From assembly GCF_003751385.1 (NCBI RefSeq), contig NZ_RJVA01000015.1:107998-171997 (forward strand): a DNA stretch of 64,000 nt, written 5' to 3'. The DNA comes from Desulfosoma caldarium. Lineage in GTDB: Bacteria > Desulfobacterota > Syntrophobacteria > Syntrophobacterales > DSM-9756. Below, piece after piece: positions 29,439-37,223 of this stretch (the stretch's first letter is position 1; each line of letters begins with the position of its first letter). Both the position numbers and the translations under genes were made by a program. The notes below the pieces were generated by a model, which saw only the letters and a program-made list of their open reading frames with translations, was not told the origin of the DNA and did not search any database.

Positions 29439-30694
29439 TCACCAAGCTTTTTCGAAATGCCGCTATTTTCACTCCCGTGGATTCCGGCAGCCCCAAGGCC
29501 GGCCCTCGGCAAGGGGCCGTTCACGTCCTGGATCGCGGCGCTTTGTTGTGCCGAAACGGGCTTGTGGAAGCCGTCGGCCCGGAAGAAGACGTTTTGCGAA
29601 GGCTTGCCTCCACGGGCCACGATAAGGACATAGACCAGGAGATCAACCTCCAAGGGCGATGCGTCATTCCGGGGTTTGTGGATCCGCATACGCATTTGTG
29701 TTTTGTCGTCGCTCGTGAAAAAGAATTTTCTCTGCGCCTTCAAGGCGTGGAGTACTTAGAGGTTCTGCGCCAAGGCGGCGGAATTCTTTCCACCGTGCGT
29801 TCGGTCCGGGAAACCGACGAATGGGCACTCTATGAAGCCACCTATCGAAGAGCAATGACGGCCTTGGGACTGGGCACCACCACGGTGGAAATCAAGAGCG
29901 GCTACGGGCTGGATACGGCCACGGAACTCAAAATGCTTAGGGTCATTGGACGTCTCGGCAGGGAAACGCCTTTGGATGTGGTGCCGACCTTCATGGGCGC
30001 ACACGCCGTGCCGGAAGAATACCGCAATCGAGGTGACGCCTATGTTGACCACGTCATCCATGAAATGCTACCGGCCGTGGCCGCTCAAGGAATCGCCAGG
30101 TTCTGTGACGTGTTCTGTGAAAAGGGCGTCTTTTCCGTGGAGCAAAGCCGGCGAATTCTAAAGGCCGCCCAAGCCGAGGGGCTCGGAGCGAAAATCCATG
30201 CCGATGAAGTGCACGACTTGGGCGGCGCGGCCTTGGCTGCGGAAATCCGCGCCGTTTCGGCGGAACATCTACTGACGGCTCGAGAGGAAAACCTTCGGGC
30301 CATGGCCCGGGCAGGCACCATTGCCGTGGTGCTTCCGGCAACAGCGTACAGCCTGCGCAAACCTTTCGCCCCGGTGCGCACCATGATTGATCTCGGAGTG
30401 CCCGTGGCTTTGGCCACCGATGCCAATCCGGGATCGTCCTACACGGAATCCATGCCGTTCGTCTTTGGATTGGCCGTGCTTATGATGGGCCTTTCCGTGG
30501 AAGAAGCCCTGGTGGCGGCCACCTTGAATGCCGCCTACGCAGTGGGAACCGCGGCACGGGTCGGCAGCTTGGATGCGGGCAAGCAAGCCGATTTCGTCGT
30601 GCTTGACGGAGAAACTCCCGCCGTCATCGCCTACCACGCTGGGGTTAACCCCATTGTCCAGGTTTACAAAAAAGGCGAAAAATGCACCCCATAA
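29435..30694 (+). CDS. hutI: Imidazolonepropionase
   Basis: 419 residues, an amidohydrolase-fold metal enzyme that opens the imidazolone ring to formimidoyl-glutamate. Metal ligands are visible in VDPHTHLCF (HxH), in the HADE of KIHADEVHDLGG and in LATDANPGSS. Other family marks are GGGILSTVR, TTVEIKSGYGL and FMGAHAVPEEY. Length is typical (about 405-420). It overlaps ftcD by four bases. The order (hydratase, transferase, amidohydrolase, cyclodeaminase) puts the third pathway enzyme after the one that uses its product, with no functional consequence expected. Confidence 0.95.
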   Translation: MITKLFRNAAIFTPVDSGSPKAGPRQGAVHVLDRGALLCRNGLVEAVGPEEDVLRRLASTGHDKDIDQEINLQGRCVIPGFVDPHTHLCFVVAREKEFSLRLQGVEYLEVLRQGGGILSTVRSVRETDEWALYEATYRRAMTALGLGTTTVEIKSGYGLDTATELKMLRVIGRLGRETPLDVVPTFMGAHAVPEEYRNRGDAYVDHVIHEMLPAVAAQGIARFCDVFCEKGVFSVEQSRRILKAAQAEGLGAKIHADEVHDLGGAALAAEIRAVSAEHLLTAREENLRAMARAGTIAVVLPATAYSLRKPFAPVRTMIDLGVPVALATDANPGSSYTESMPFVFGLAVLMMGLSVEEALVAATLNAAYAVGTAARVGSLDAGKQADFVVLDGETPAVIAYHAGVNPIVQVYKKGEKCTP

Positions 30695-30709
30695 AGAGGA
30701 TCAAACGAC

Positions 30710-31354
30710 ATGCCCAAGGATCTCAATCGCTTGACCGTCACCGAATTTCTTGAAGAACTGGCCTCGGCCCAGCCTGCCCCCGGTGGCGGCACCGTGGCCG
30801 CTTTGGCCGGCGCTCTGGCTGCAGCCCTCACCACCATGGTGGCCCGCCTTACCCTGGGAAAGAAAAAGTTCCAGGACCGCCATGCGCTCATGGCAACTAT
30901 CGAACAGCGCGCCGAAAAACGCCTCGCGACCTTTCAGGTGCTGCTTCAGCAGGACACTCAAGCCTACCAAGCCGTGGTGGAAAGTTTCCGACGACCCAAG
31001 AACACAGACGAAGAAAAAGCGCAGCGCGCTGCCGCCGTGGAAAAGGCCTTGCAAGAGGCGGCTCGAATTCCTTTGGAAACTCTCGCCCGCTTGGATGAAC
31101 TCATGGACGATGCGGCCCATGTCCTGCGCTCGGGCAACCCCAATGCGGCCAGTGACGCCGGAGCCGCCGTGCAGCTCATTCGAGCCGCAGCCTTCGTTGC
31201 GGCCTACAATGTGTGGATCAATCTGAAGTCACTGCGAGACGAAACTTTTCGTAAGGATGCTGAAAAAAAGGTTCGCGCCGCTCTGGAACGCATCGAAACG
31301 AGGGCCGCTCGCGGCCACGACGACCTCAGAAGCGCCCTTGAGCCAAGCTCGTGA
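30710..31354 (+). CDS. fchA: Formimidoyltetrahydrofolate cyclodeaminase
   Basis: 214 residues, all helical. Converts 5-formimino-THF to 5,10-methenyl-THF and ammonia. The family start FLEELASAQPAPGGGTVAAL (folate-binding Gly-rich loop) is followed by ALTTMVARLTLGKK and, later, NPNAASDAGAAVQLIRAAA. ATG 30710 is 15 bases after hutI with AGAGGA upstream. It completes recovery of the histidine C2 carbon as a one-carbon unit, which an acetyl-CoA (Wood-Ljungdahl) pathway or biosynthesis could use. Confidence 0.92.
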   Translation: MPKDLNRLTVTEFLEELASAQPAPGGGTVAALAGALAAALTTMVARLTLGKKKFQDRHALMATIEQRAEKRLATFQVLLQQDTQAYQAVVESFRRPKNTDEEKAQRAAAVEKALQEAARIPLETLARLDELMDDAAHVLRSGNPNAASDAGAAVQLIRAAAFVAAYNVWINLKSLRDETFRKDAEKKVRAALERIETRAARGHDDLRSALEPSS

Positions 31355-31425
31355 AACGGTTGGTCAAATTCTTGGCCACCGATGCCCGCACAGGATGAGA
31401 ACCCTTCAGCCTGCCGGCCAAAGGA

Positions 31426-32211
31426 TCAGTGAATCAGGCGTCTTTTCATGGCATGGACGGCCAGGACGATAAATACCGCCGAAAAAATCAAAAGGTACAC
31501 GGCGCTTATTCCCCAAGACGATTCCGCCGCTCCAATCTGCGCTCTGCGGCACAGTTCAACCAGGTGATACAAAGGAAGGACTTGAGCGGCATGGGCGGCC
31601 CAGGACGGCAAAGATGAAACGGGGAAAAAGGTTCCCGAAAAGAGAAACATGGGCGTAATCAGGAGAAAGACCGGCAGGTTGAACATTTCGATGTGTGGCG
31701 TGATGCCGGTGATCCACAGCCCCAAAGCGCCAAAGGCCAGTCCGCCCACAAGGGCCGTCGGCACGAGCGTCACCACGGACCAGGGATCGACAAATCCCAG
31801 AATCGCCAAAACACTGCTCATGAGCCCGGCGGCCACCACGGACTTGGTGGCGCTCCAGACAATCTCTCCGATCATGATCTCTTCCAGACTGAGCGGCGTG
31901 GCCAGCATGCCGTCAAAGGTTTTCTGGTAATACATGCGCACAAAGGAGGCGTAGGTGGTTTCAAAGAAAGCGTTGTTCATGATGGCCGTGGCCACCAAAC
32001 CTGGCGAAATAAAGGTCGCATAATCAAAGTGTTTACCTCCGTAGACGATTTCTCCGACAAAGCCGCTGAGTCCCAACCCAAAGGCGGCCACAAAAAAGAG
32101 GGGCTCCAGAAGCGGCGTCAAAAAGCTCACCTTCCACATGCGCCGATACGTCCAGAGATTGCGTCTCCAGACCTTAATAAATCGCCAGGATACCGCGCCC
32201 CCGCTCTTCAT
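31426..32211 (-). CDS. ABC-2-type exporter permease (NodJ-like)
   Basis: 261 residues from ATG 32211, whose ATGA overlaps the end of the ATPase gene; a longer frame upstream lies inside that gene. Six membrane helices with the ABC-2 pattern (WRFIKVWRRNLWTYRRMWKV amphipathic start, LEPLFFVAAFGLGLSGFVG, FISPGLVATAIMNNAFFETT, LFSGTFFPVSSLPSWA). It forms a two-component exporter with the preceding ATPase. Relatives export lipo-oligosaccharides, antibiotics or other hydrophobic compounds; nothing nearby fixes the substrate. Confidence 0.88.
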   Translation of the reverse strand: MKSGGAVSWRFIKVWRRNLWTYRRMWKVSFLTPLLEPLFFVAAFGLGLSGFVGEIVYGGKHFDYATFISPGLVATAIMNNAFFETTYASFVRMYYQKTFDGMLATPLSLEEIMIGEIVWSATKSVVAAGLMSSVLAILGFVDPWSVVTLVPTALVGGLAFGALGLWITGITPHIEMFNLPVFLLITPMFLFSGTFFPVSSLPSWAAHAAQVLPLYHLVELCRRAQIGAAESSWGISAVYLLIFSAVFIVLAVHAMKRRLIH

Positions 32212-33128
32212 TCGCGAAGCTCCCGGCCTGTCAACCGCAAGAAGACATCCTCCAGGGTGCTTCGACGCCACGTGCATTTTCGAACACAAAACCGGCTGCG
32301 GACCAGATCGAGAAAAGCAGATCCTTCCGGGACATACAGCAGAAGGCGGTCTTGTAGGTCGTCGTGCTCGAGGCGCATTTGCCGAACATAGCGGCGCAGC
32401 GCTTCGTCCGGCTCTTCAATTTCCACCACCTCCGCTCCGGCATAGCGCTTCACGAGGGCGTTCGGGGCCCCTTCCACAAGAATCCTTCCATGATCTATGA
32501 TCACCAAACGATCGCATAATCGAGCGGCTTCTTCCATGTAGTGCGTGGTGAGGACCACCGTGAGGCCATCGGCTCGAAGTGATTCCAGCTTTTGCCAGAG
32601 CAGATGCCGGCTTTGCGGGTCCAGGCCCGTGGTGGGTTCATCCAAAATGAGCAGTTCCGGGCGGTTCATTAAGGCCCGAGCCAGAATGAGGCGGCGCAAC
32701 ATGCCCCCGGAAAGATCCGCCACTTTGGAGGACCTCTTATGGGTTAAGGCAAAAAATTCCAGGAGTTCCGAAGCCCTTATGGTCGCTTCCTTCAAGGGAA
32801 TGCCGAAATAGGTTGCGAAAATCCAAAGATTTTCTTCTACGGTGAGATCCGGATCCAGTGTGTTTTCTTGGTGGCACACCCCCAGGCGCTGCTTGATGGG
32901 ACGCCAATGGGTGGCGATATCCATGCCGAGGATTCGAACCCGGCCGGAAGTGGGAGGAGAAAAACCGTAAAGAGCCCGTATGGTGGTGCTTTTGCCTGCA
33001 CCGTTGGGCCCAAGAAGGCCGAAAAACTCGCCGCGCTCTACAGTAAAGGAAATGCCATCCACCGCGGTCAAATTCCGAAACCGCTTGACCAGACCTTCCA
33101 CCGCCACCACGCATGCCATGCCGCTCAT
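32208..33128 (-). CDS. ABC exporter ATPase (NodI/DrrA-like)
   Basis: 306 residues. Walker A GPNGAGKST, Q-loop GVCHQENTLDPDLTVEENLW (the form typical of NodI-type proteins), signature LSGGMLRRLILARAL, Walker B LLILDEPTTGLDPQSRH, H-loop TTHYMEEAARLCDRL. The C-terminal 80 residues (VEIEEPDEALRRYV, LLLYVPEGSAFLDLV) are the regulatory tail of this subfamily. Start 33128 has only a weak ribosome site; a second ATG lies three codons on. Co-transcribed with the permease gene. Confidence 0.9.
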   Translation of the reverse strand: MSGMACVVAVEGLVKRFRNLTAVDGISFTVERGEFFGLLGPNGAGKSTTIRALYGFSPPTSGRVRILGMDIATHWRPIKQRLGVCHQENTLDPDLTVEENLWIFATYFGIPLKEATIRASELLEFFALTHKRSSKVADLSGGMLRRLILARALMNRPELLILDEPTTGLDPQSRHLLWQKLESLRADGLTVVLTTHYMEEAARLCDRLVIIDHGRILVEGAPNALVKRYAGAEVVEIEEPDEALRRYVRQMRLEHDDLQDRLLLYVPEGSAFLDLVRSRFCVRKCTWRRSTLEDVFLRLTGRELRE

Positions 33129-33380
33129 CGTCGCACCGCCACAAACAAGAGGCTATCATCGTCTTGAATTTTAGAATTCACTAGTGTCCTGCAACAAGCC
33201 GCATACTTCTACCACAAGGCGTTGCCCCTTGGGCAATCGACCCTCACGCCCAAAAAGTAAATAATTCGAGAAGCGGGACGCGTACCCAACTGCCCCGATG
33301 AACCGGGAAGAAGCGCCATCCCGTCACGTCATGTGGGCGCTAGCTTATCAGCGGACCTCAACCATTGTTTATTGTTTATT
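33129..33380. other. 252-base gap before the tRNA gene
   Basis: No gene or clear terminator. It contains a short palindrome GAATTTTAGAATTC and a TTGTTTATTGTTTATT repeat just before the tRNA 3' end. Confidence 0.3.
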
Positions 33381-33457
33381 GGCGGGCGACCCGGGGATCG
33401 AACCCGGGACCTTTGGTTCCGGAGACCAACGCTCTCTCCACTGAGCTAGTCGCCCGC
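33381..33457 (-). tRNA. tRNA-Arg, anticodon CCG
   Basis: A full cloverleaf reads on the minus strand: acceptor GCGGGCG/CGCCCGC (7 bp), D-arm TAGCTCAGTGG.AGAG, anticodon stem TTGGT/ACCAA with loop CTCCGGA (anticodon CCG, reading CGG), and T-arm CCGGG-TTCGATC-CCCGG. The 3' CCA is not encoded. The same CTCCGGA loop occurs in E. coli tRNA-Arg(CCG). It stands alone, with a promoter 28 bases upstream. Confidence 0.95.
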
Positions 33458-33996
33458 AGTGGGAAAATGTCGAAGGTGGGCTGTTGTCTACCACACGCCC
33501 TCAGGCCTGTCAACGGCGTGACGAGGTGGCGCCAGGATAGGCTGCAGCAGAGCCGGTCACTGAGCATGCCTCTGTCGTTGACATGCCGACCTGGATCACA
33601 TCGTGCCACGGGATTTGTGATGCCGCGACTGAAGTCGAAAAAACCGAGAGGGATGATTTTCGCCACACGGGATCGTAAGGTCGCGCCAACGCACACGGGA
33701 AAACAGAAGGAAACGGGCAAAGCGTCCTGGAGCCAGAGGGCACAACGGCCATCATCTCGCCGTCGGCCTGATGTCTCACCGGCATGGCCTAAGAGCCCTT
33801 GTCAAAGGCGCGTCAGATCCCAAAGGGCTTGACCTTGACACCGGCTCCGGCCATGCTATTCCATGAAGGCAGACCGTGAAGGCCGGCTTCATGCTGAGCG
33901 CCCAAAGACAGCGTGAGACCAGCTGCTTTTCCACATGAAAAATTCCAGTCTCCGTTGAACCAAAACAAAAGTTCGTGGGAAAAAGGAGGGGGCACC
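33458..33996. other. 539-base region without a recognised gene
   Basis: Apart from the tRNA promoter, open frames on both strands (up to 155 codons) have no family signature, start in or run through the tRNA, and lack ribosome sites. I treat it as non-coding or decayed. Confidence 0.4.
33485..33513 (-). promoter_or_regulatory. Sigma-70-type promoter of tRNA-Arg
   Basis: On the minus strand TTGACA, exactly 17 bases, TAGACA. The -35 is perfect and the -10 weak; the start would fall about 20 bases before the mature tRNA 5' end. Confidence 0.6.
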
Positions 33997-34539
33997 GTGG
34001 AAATTAAGGAAGCCATTCGAGCAGTCTTTCAGGAGCTCATCGTTCCCGAGCTCGATCAAATCAAAAGCGACCAGGCGGATATAAAGGCCCAGATCGTTGG
34101 CGTCAACAAGCGGCTGGACGACGTGAATGCGCATTTGGTGGACCAAAGCCGACGCATTGATGAAACCAACAACCGCATTGACGCCGTGCGTACCGAACTC
34201 ACCCAGCGCATAGATGCCGTCCGTGAGGACCTCACCCAACGCATTGAGCACGTGCGAGACGAACTCACAGAACGCATCGAGGCCGTGCGTGCCGAACTCA
34301 CCCAGCGCATGGATGCCGTCCGTGAGGACCTCACCCAACGCATTGAAAGCGTGCGGCAGGAACTCAGTCTGCGCATCGACGGCGTGCATACGGATCTTAT
34401 CCACCGTAACGACAGAACCCACTCGCGGTTGGATCGCATCTGGGAAGTTATTGTGCGGCGAGAAGAATACGAGGAGTTTAAAAAGCGCTTGAAATCCTTG
34501 GAACAGGAAGTGGAAGAACTCAAACGCAAGGTCGCCTGA
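33997..34539 (+). CDS. Coiled-coil protein built of 11-residue repeats
   Basis: 180 residues from GTG 33997, chosen because AAAGGAGGGGG lies 7 bases upstream. After an N-terminal segment (VEIKEAIRAVFQELIVPELD) almost the whole protein is one long coiled coil. Seven consecutive hendecads of the type RIDAVREDLTQ fill residues about 60-136, flanked by related, less regular repeats. The tail EEYEEFKKRLKSLEQEVEEL is a conventional heptad coil. Hydrophobic residues at positions 2, 5 and 9 of each unit form the core. There is no signal peptide or membrane segment. Similar proteins are often called DUF1640-like or 'hypothetical coiled-coil'; no function can be assigned. Confidence 0.8.
   Translation: MEIKEAIRAVFQELIVPELDQIKSDQADIKAQIVGVNKRLDDVNAHLVDQSRRIDETNNRIDAVRTELTQRIDAVREDLTQRIEHVRDELTERIEAVRAELTQRMDAVREDLTQRIESVRQELSLRIDGVHTDLIHRNDRTHSRLDRIWEVIVRREEYEEFKKRLKSLEQEVEELKRKVA
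34174..34404 (+). repeat. Seven tandem 33-bp repeats inside the coiled-coil gene
   Basis: Seven units of 33 bases encode R-[IM]-[DE]-x-V-[RH]-x-[ED]-L-x-x. Units 1-2 and 4-5 are nearly identical over 60 or more bases (GATGCCGTCCGTGAGGACCT occurs twice), showing recent duplication of a two-unit block. Confidence 0.85.
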
Positions 34540-34808
34540 TGGCCGACGCCAAGATCGCCGAGCCCATCAAAGCAATGAGCCTTGACCATTCTTCAAGTCT
34601 TTTTGGCGTGCTGATTGCGGGCACCCTTGCACGTGAGCGCGTAGGTTCAAGGCCATCAAGCCCCCACCGTTTGTCCATGGACGAAGTCTCAGGAAACCGC
34701 TCTTTCCAAAGCCCTTGAGACGAAGTTCAACCCCACCAAGACCGTCCAGTGACCTTTAAACGACGCAAGGTGTTTTCAGGCCGCTTTTAAAACCCCCTGG
34801 CCCACCCT
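34540..34808. other. 269-base gap, nothing recognised
   Basis: No gene, hairpin with T-tract or repeat noticed between the coiled-coil gene and the convergent frameshifted gene. Confidence 0.3.
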
Positions 34809-35241
34809 CTATGGCTCCTCGAATTCCTCGTAGCTTAGCCAGCTTTCCAGTTCGTTCAAGGCGCCGTGCACCGGGGCGGTGGCTTCCCCCAAGCAGCTCA
34901 GAACGGACGCAATGGCCCTTTCGGTCATGCCGCCCGTTTGAACAGCCACGGTATCCAGGATGCATCGCGCGTCGTTCACGTAACCCATGGCCGGTTGCAG
35001 CATTTCTTCGAAGTCCACAATTTTTTTCCGTGTAGACTCGGCACAGGTTGATTTGGTGCCGGGCTTCGGCCAGATCCTCCATGAGCTCCACCGCAGAAAC
35101 GGCCCCTTGGCACAGGACATCGTGAGTTCTTTCCACGATCCGCAGCGCTTCGTACAAATGTTCCACGGCCTTGATCAATTCTTCGGCTGGAAGGGAAGCG
35201 GGCGGCATGGGTAGCGGGGTATAGAGAAAGCTTTCGTCCAT
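34809..35241 (-). pseudogene. Small helical protein gene, frameshifted at an A7 run
   Basis: The first frame reads MDESFLYTPLPMPP...LIKAVEHLYEALRIVERTHDVL to VYTEK. The mRNA then has AAAAAAA (35021-35027), and the neighbouring frame continues KIVDFEEMLQPAMGYVND...LNELESWLSYEEFEEP to a stop at 34809. Removing one A restores a single protein of about 143 residues; both halves are acidic and helical, as one would expect from one gene. It could be a sequencing error, a real mutation, or expression by polymerase or ribosome slippage on A7. The family is not recognised. Confidence 0.6.
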
Positions 35242-36068
35242 AAAGGGTCCCTTTTGGATTGGGCGTCCCCAAAGCCTGCTCGAAAAGGCACGGCGAGGTC
35301 CAGAGCCCCCCTTTCAAGGAGACGCAACCTAGGGTCTCTTTTTCCGTCCTTTCGAGGCGTGTGAGAAGGCCTTCCGGGTAAAAAGCCCCGGCGGGCCCTT
35401 TCCCTGAGAATACAAAGGCCCCTCCTGGGCACTGGGCATTTTTCGATGCTTTTCTCACGGGGACAAAACTAAATTCAGGCCTAAGGGACTTCCCCAATAA
35501 ATCCCCTTCGGCCGTATAAACGCCTGTGGAACACTTGACACGGCGTTTGGCTCAATGTCAAGAAAGGATTGTCATACCGTTCAGATCCCATCGTTGATCA
35601 GATCATCTTTCAAAGCTCATCTGCTCTTCTCCCTGCGCCCAAGAATCCTCTTGCGGTTCTTGTTTCAAGGGCCGCTTCCGCGGACGCGGAACTTCATCAA
35701 CCCGCATCAAGGGAGAAAGTGATAATTCCGACCCATGAAGGAGAGGCATTTGCCAGGGTCAGATCTAGAAACTCATGCGAGGCAGGGAGCATTATTACAT
35801 CGATGTCTGCGAAGTCATTGCAGGAGAAAGCCCTCATAGATACTGGGCCTTCCCCAATTTGATCTTCGTGAAGGTCCGCCGGCGTTGTTTCGGAAAAGGA
35901 CTCACGGAAAGGGAGGCCCTTTGGGACTGGTTGCGTCGCGTGCGTGCCGTTTCGATGGAGCAGATTTTTCCCGACCTGCGGGACAACGACAGTCCCTTTG
36001 ACCCGGGGAAGTCCTGCCGATGCACCTCTGCTGAAGCTTACGACGACCCCAGGGCCCGCCCGTGTCGC
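35242..36068. other. 827-base decayed region
   Basis: No intact gene. Around 35775-36000 the plus strand reads MRGREHYYIDVCEVI, then WAFPNLIFVKV and FGKGLTEREALWDWLRRVRA, vaguely like the end of a PD-(D/E)XK (Rpn-type) transposase-nuclease protein, but the match is too weak to name. The rest is featureless. Confidence 0.3.
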
Positions 36069-36587
36069 TCAGCACACCAAACGGTTCATCACCAGATCGT
36101 CCATCGCGGCCGGTTCGGTACCGGTGAACGTATCACTCAGGTCTGCGATGTCGTTGGTCGCCACCTTTCCCGGAAGGCGGCGCAGATCGTGCCCGACAGG
36201 GTTTTGGGCAGCGCCGGCGCCCACTCAATGACGTCCACGTGGCGATGGGCTCGATTTCCTTGGGCACCCATTGCACCAGCTGTTTGCCTAATACCTCGGT
36301 GGCTTTCATCCCTTTCACCAAAGTGACACACGCATAGATGCTCTGCCCTTTGAAGTCGTGCGGGCAGACCACCACGGCGGCTTCCGCCACGGCTTCGTAG
36401 GTGACGAAAACGCCTTTGATCTCGGCCGTACCCGGTCAACGCTCGAATACGCCTCGTCCACGCGCCCCGCAATCCAAGAGCCGCCGTCCTCATCGCGCCT
36501 GGGCTCATATCCCGTCAAACACATGCCCGCGTACTGGACGAGATACGTATTCACAAATGGCTCATGATCCCTGTAGACGGTGTGCAC
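36069..36587 (-). pseudogene. C-terminal remnant of acetyl-CoA synthetase
   Basis: Pieces in three frames reproduce the end of an AMP-forming acetyl-CoA synthetase: DHEPFVNTYLVQYAGMCLTG, DEDGGSWIAGRVDEAY, then AEAAVVVCPHDFKGQSIYA and LVQWVPKEIEPIAT, then WAPALPKT-like, and finally DIADLSDTFT and DDLVMNRLVC with a stop at 36069. The adenylation core upstream is absent and the catalytic Lys region (normally PKTRSGK) is damaged. It is a dead remnant with at least two frameshifts, in the same decayed zone as the frameshifted gene before it. Confidence 0.75.
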
Positions 36588-36803
36588 CGAGCCCGCCTAA
36601 AAATTCAGACCAGAAGAGATCCCGCGGGGTCGCCCCACGAATCCAGCAACGGACCGTGGTCTAAACTTTTGCTGCCAGGGCAGGATGGCCCTTCTTCTTT
36701 TTCTCAAGCGTTCGGCCCTTGCTGACGATTATGACAGTGATGCCGATGGAGCACGTGAGGCATGGGATGTGGGAACGATTTGCGCAGGTAAGGTCATCGC
36801 TCA

Positions 36804-37130
36804 ATGGCTTACATTCTGGAACAGACATCGTCCGTGACGGCCCAAGCCAAAGGGCGTCGGTTTTTCTTCTTGACTTTTCAAGGTCGGTTGCAGGTGGACC
36901 GGCGACAGGAGATCACTTTTGAAGCGGTGTATGAACCGTTTGAAGGCTGGAAAATTCACCGAGCGTCCGATGAGGAAGCCTTTCACCGTGCCGTTCCCGA
37001 CGGCTACTTTCAGGCCTTCTGCCTGGATGTGCTCAAGGAATCCCACATGGATTGCCTGGTGCGATGGCGTTTGGAAGCCAAGGACGGCAAATTGCTGATC
37101 AGCAAACTTCGAGGTCTCATTTCCGCCTGA
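36804..37130 (+). CDS. Hypothetical protein, 108 residues
   Basis: Soluble, mixed alpha/beta, with no signal peptide. It contains AKGRRFFFLTFQGRLQVDR, ITFEAVYEPFEGWKIHRASD, GYFQAFCLDVLKESHMDC and WRLEAKDGKLLISKLRG. Codon use looks like that of its neighbours and the frame is well conserved in character (alternating hydrophobics), so I believe it is expressed. No family recognised and the ribosome site before ATG 36804 is poor. It precedes the hybrid kinase gene by 93 bases on the same strand. Confidence 0.55.
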   Translation: MAYILEQTSSVTAQAKGRRFFFLTFQGRLQVDRRQEITFEAVYEPFEGWKIHRASDEEAFHRAVPDGYFQAFCLDVLKESHMDCLVRWRLEAKDGKLLISKLRGLISA

Positions 37131-37223
37131 GAGGCAAATTATCTCTGGAACGGCGCTCGGGTTTTATGGTAAGTGTGCGCGGGTCTTGAAAAAGGCTCGA
37201 CTTTGTGGCGCACGAGGAAACTC

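Noticed and set aside
33170-33190. AGAATTCACTAGTG resembling a cloning-vector polylinker
   Set aside because: Only adjacent EcoRI and SpeI sites are shared; the flanks show no vector sequence, so it is chance.
33365-33832. 155-codon frame overlapping the tRNA-Arg
   Set aside because: It begins upstream and reads through the tRNA, and has no recognisable sequence or ribosome site.
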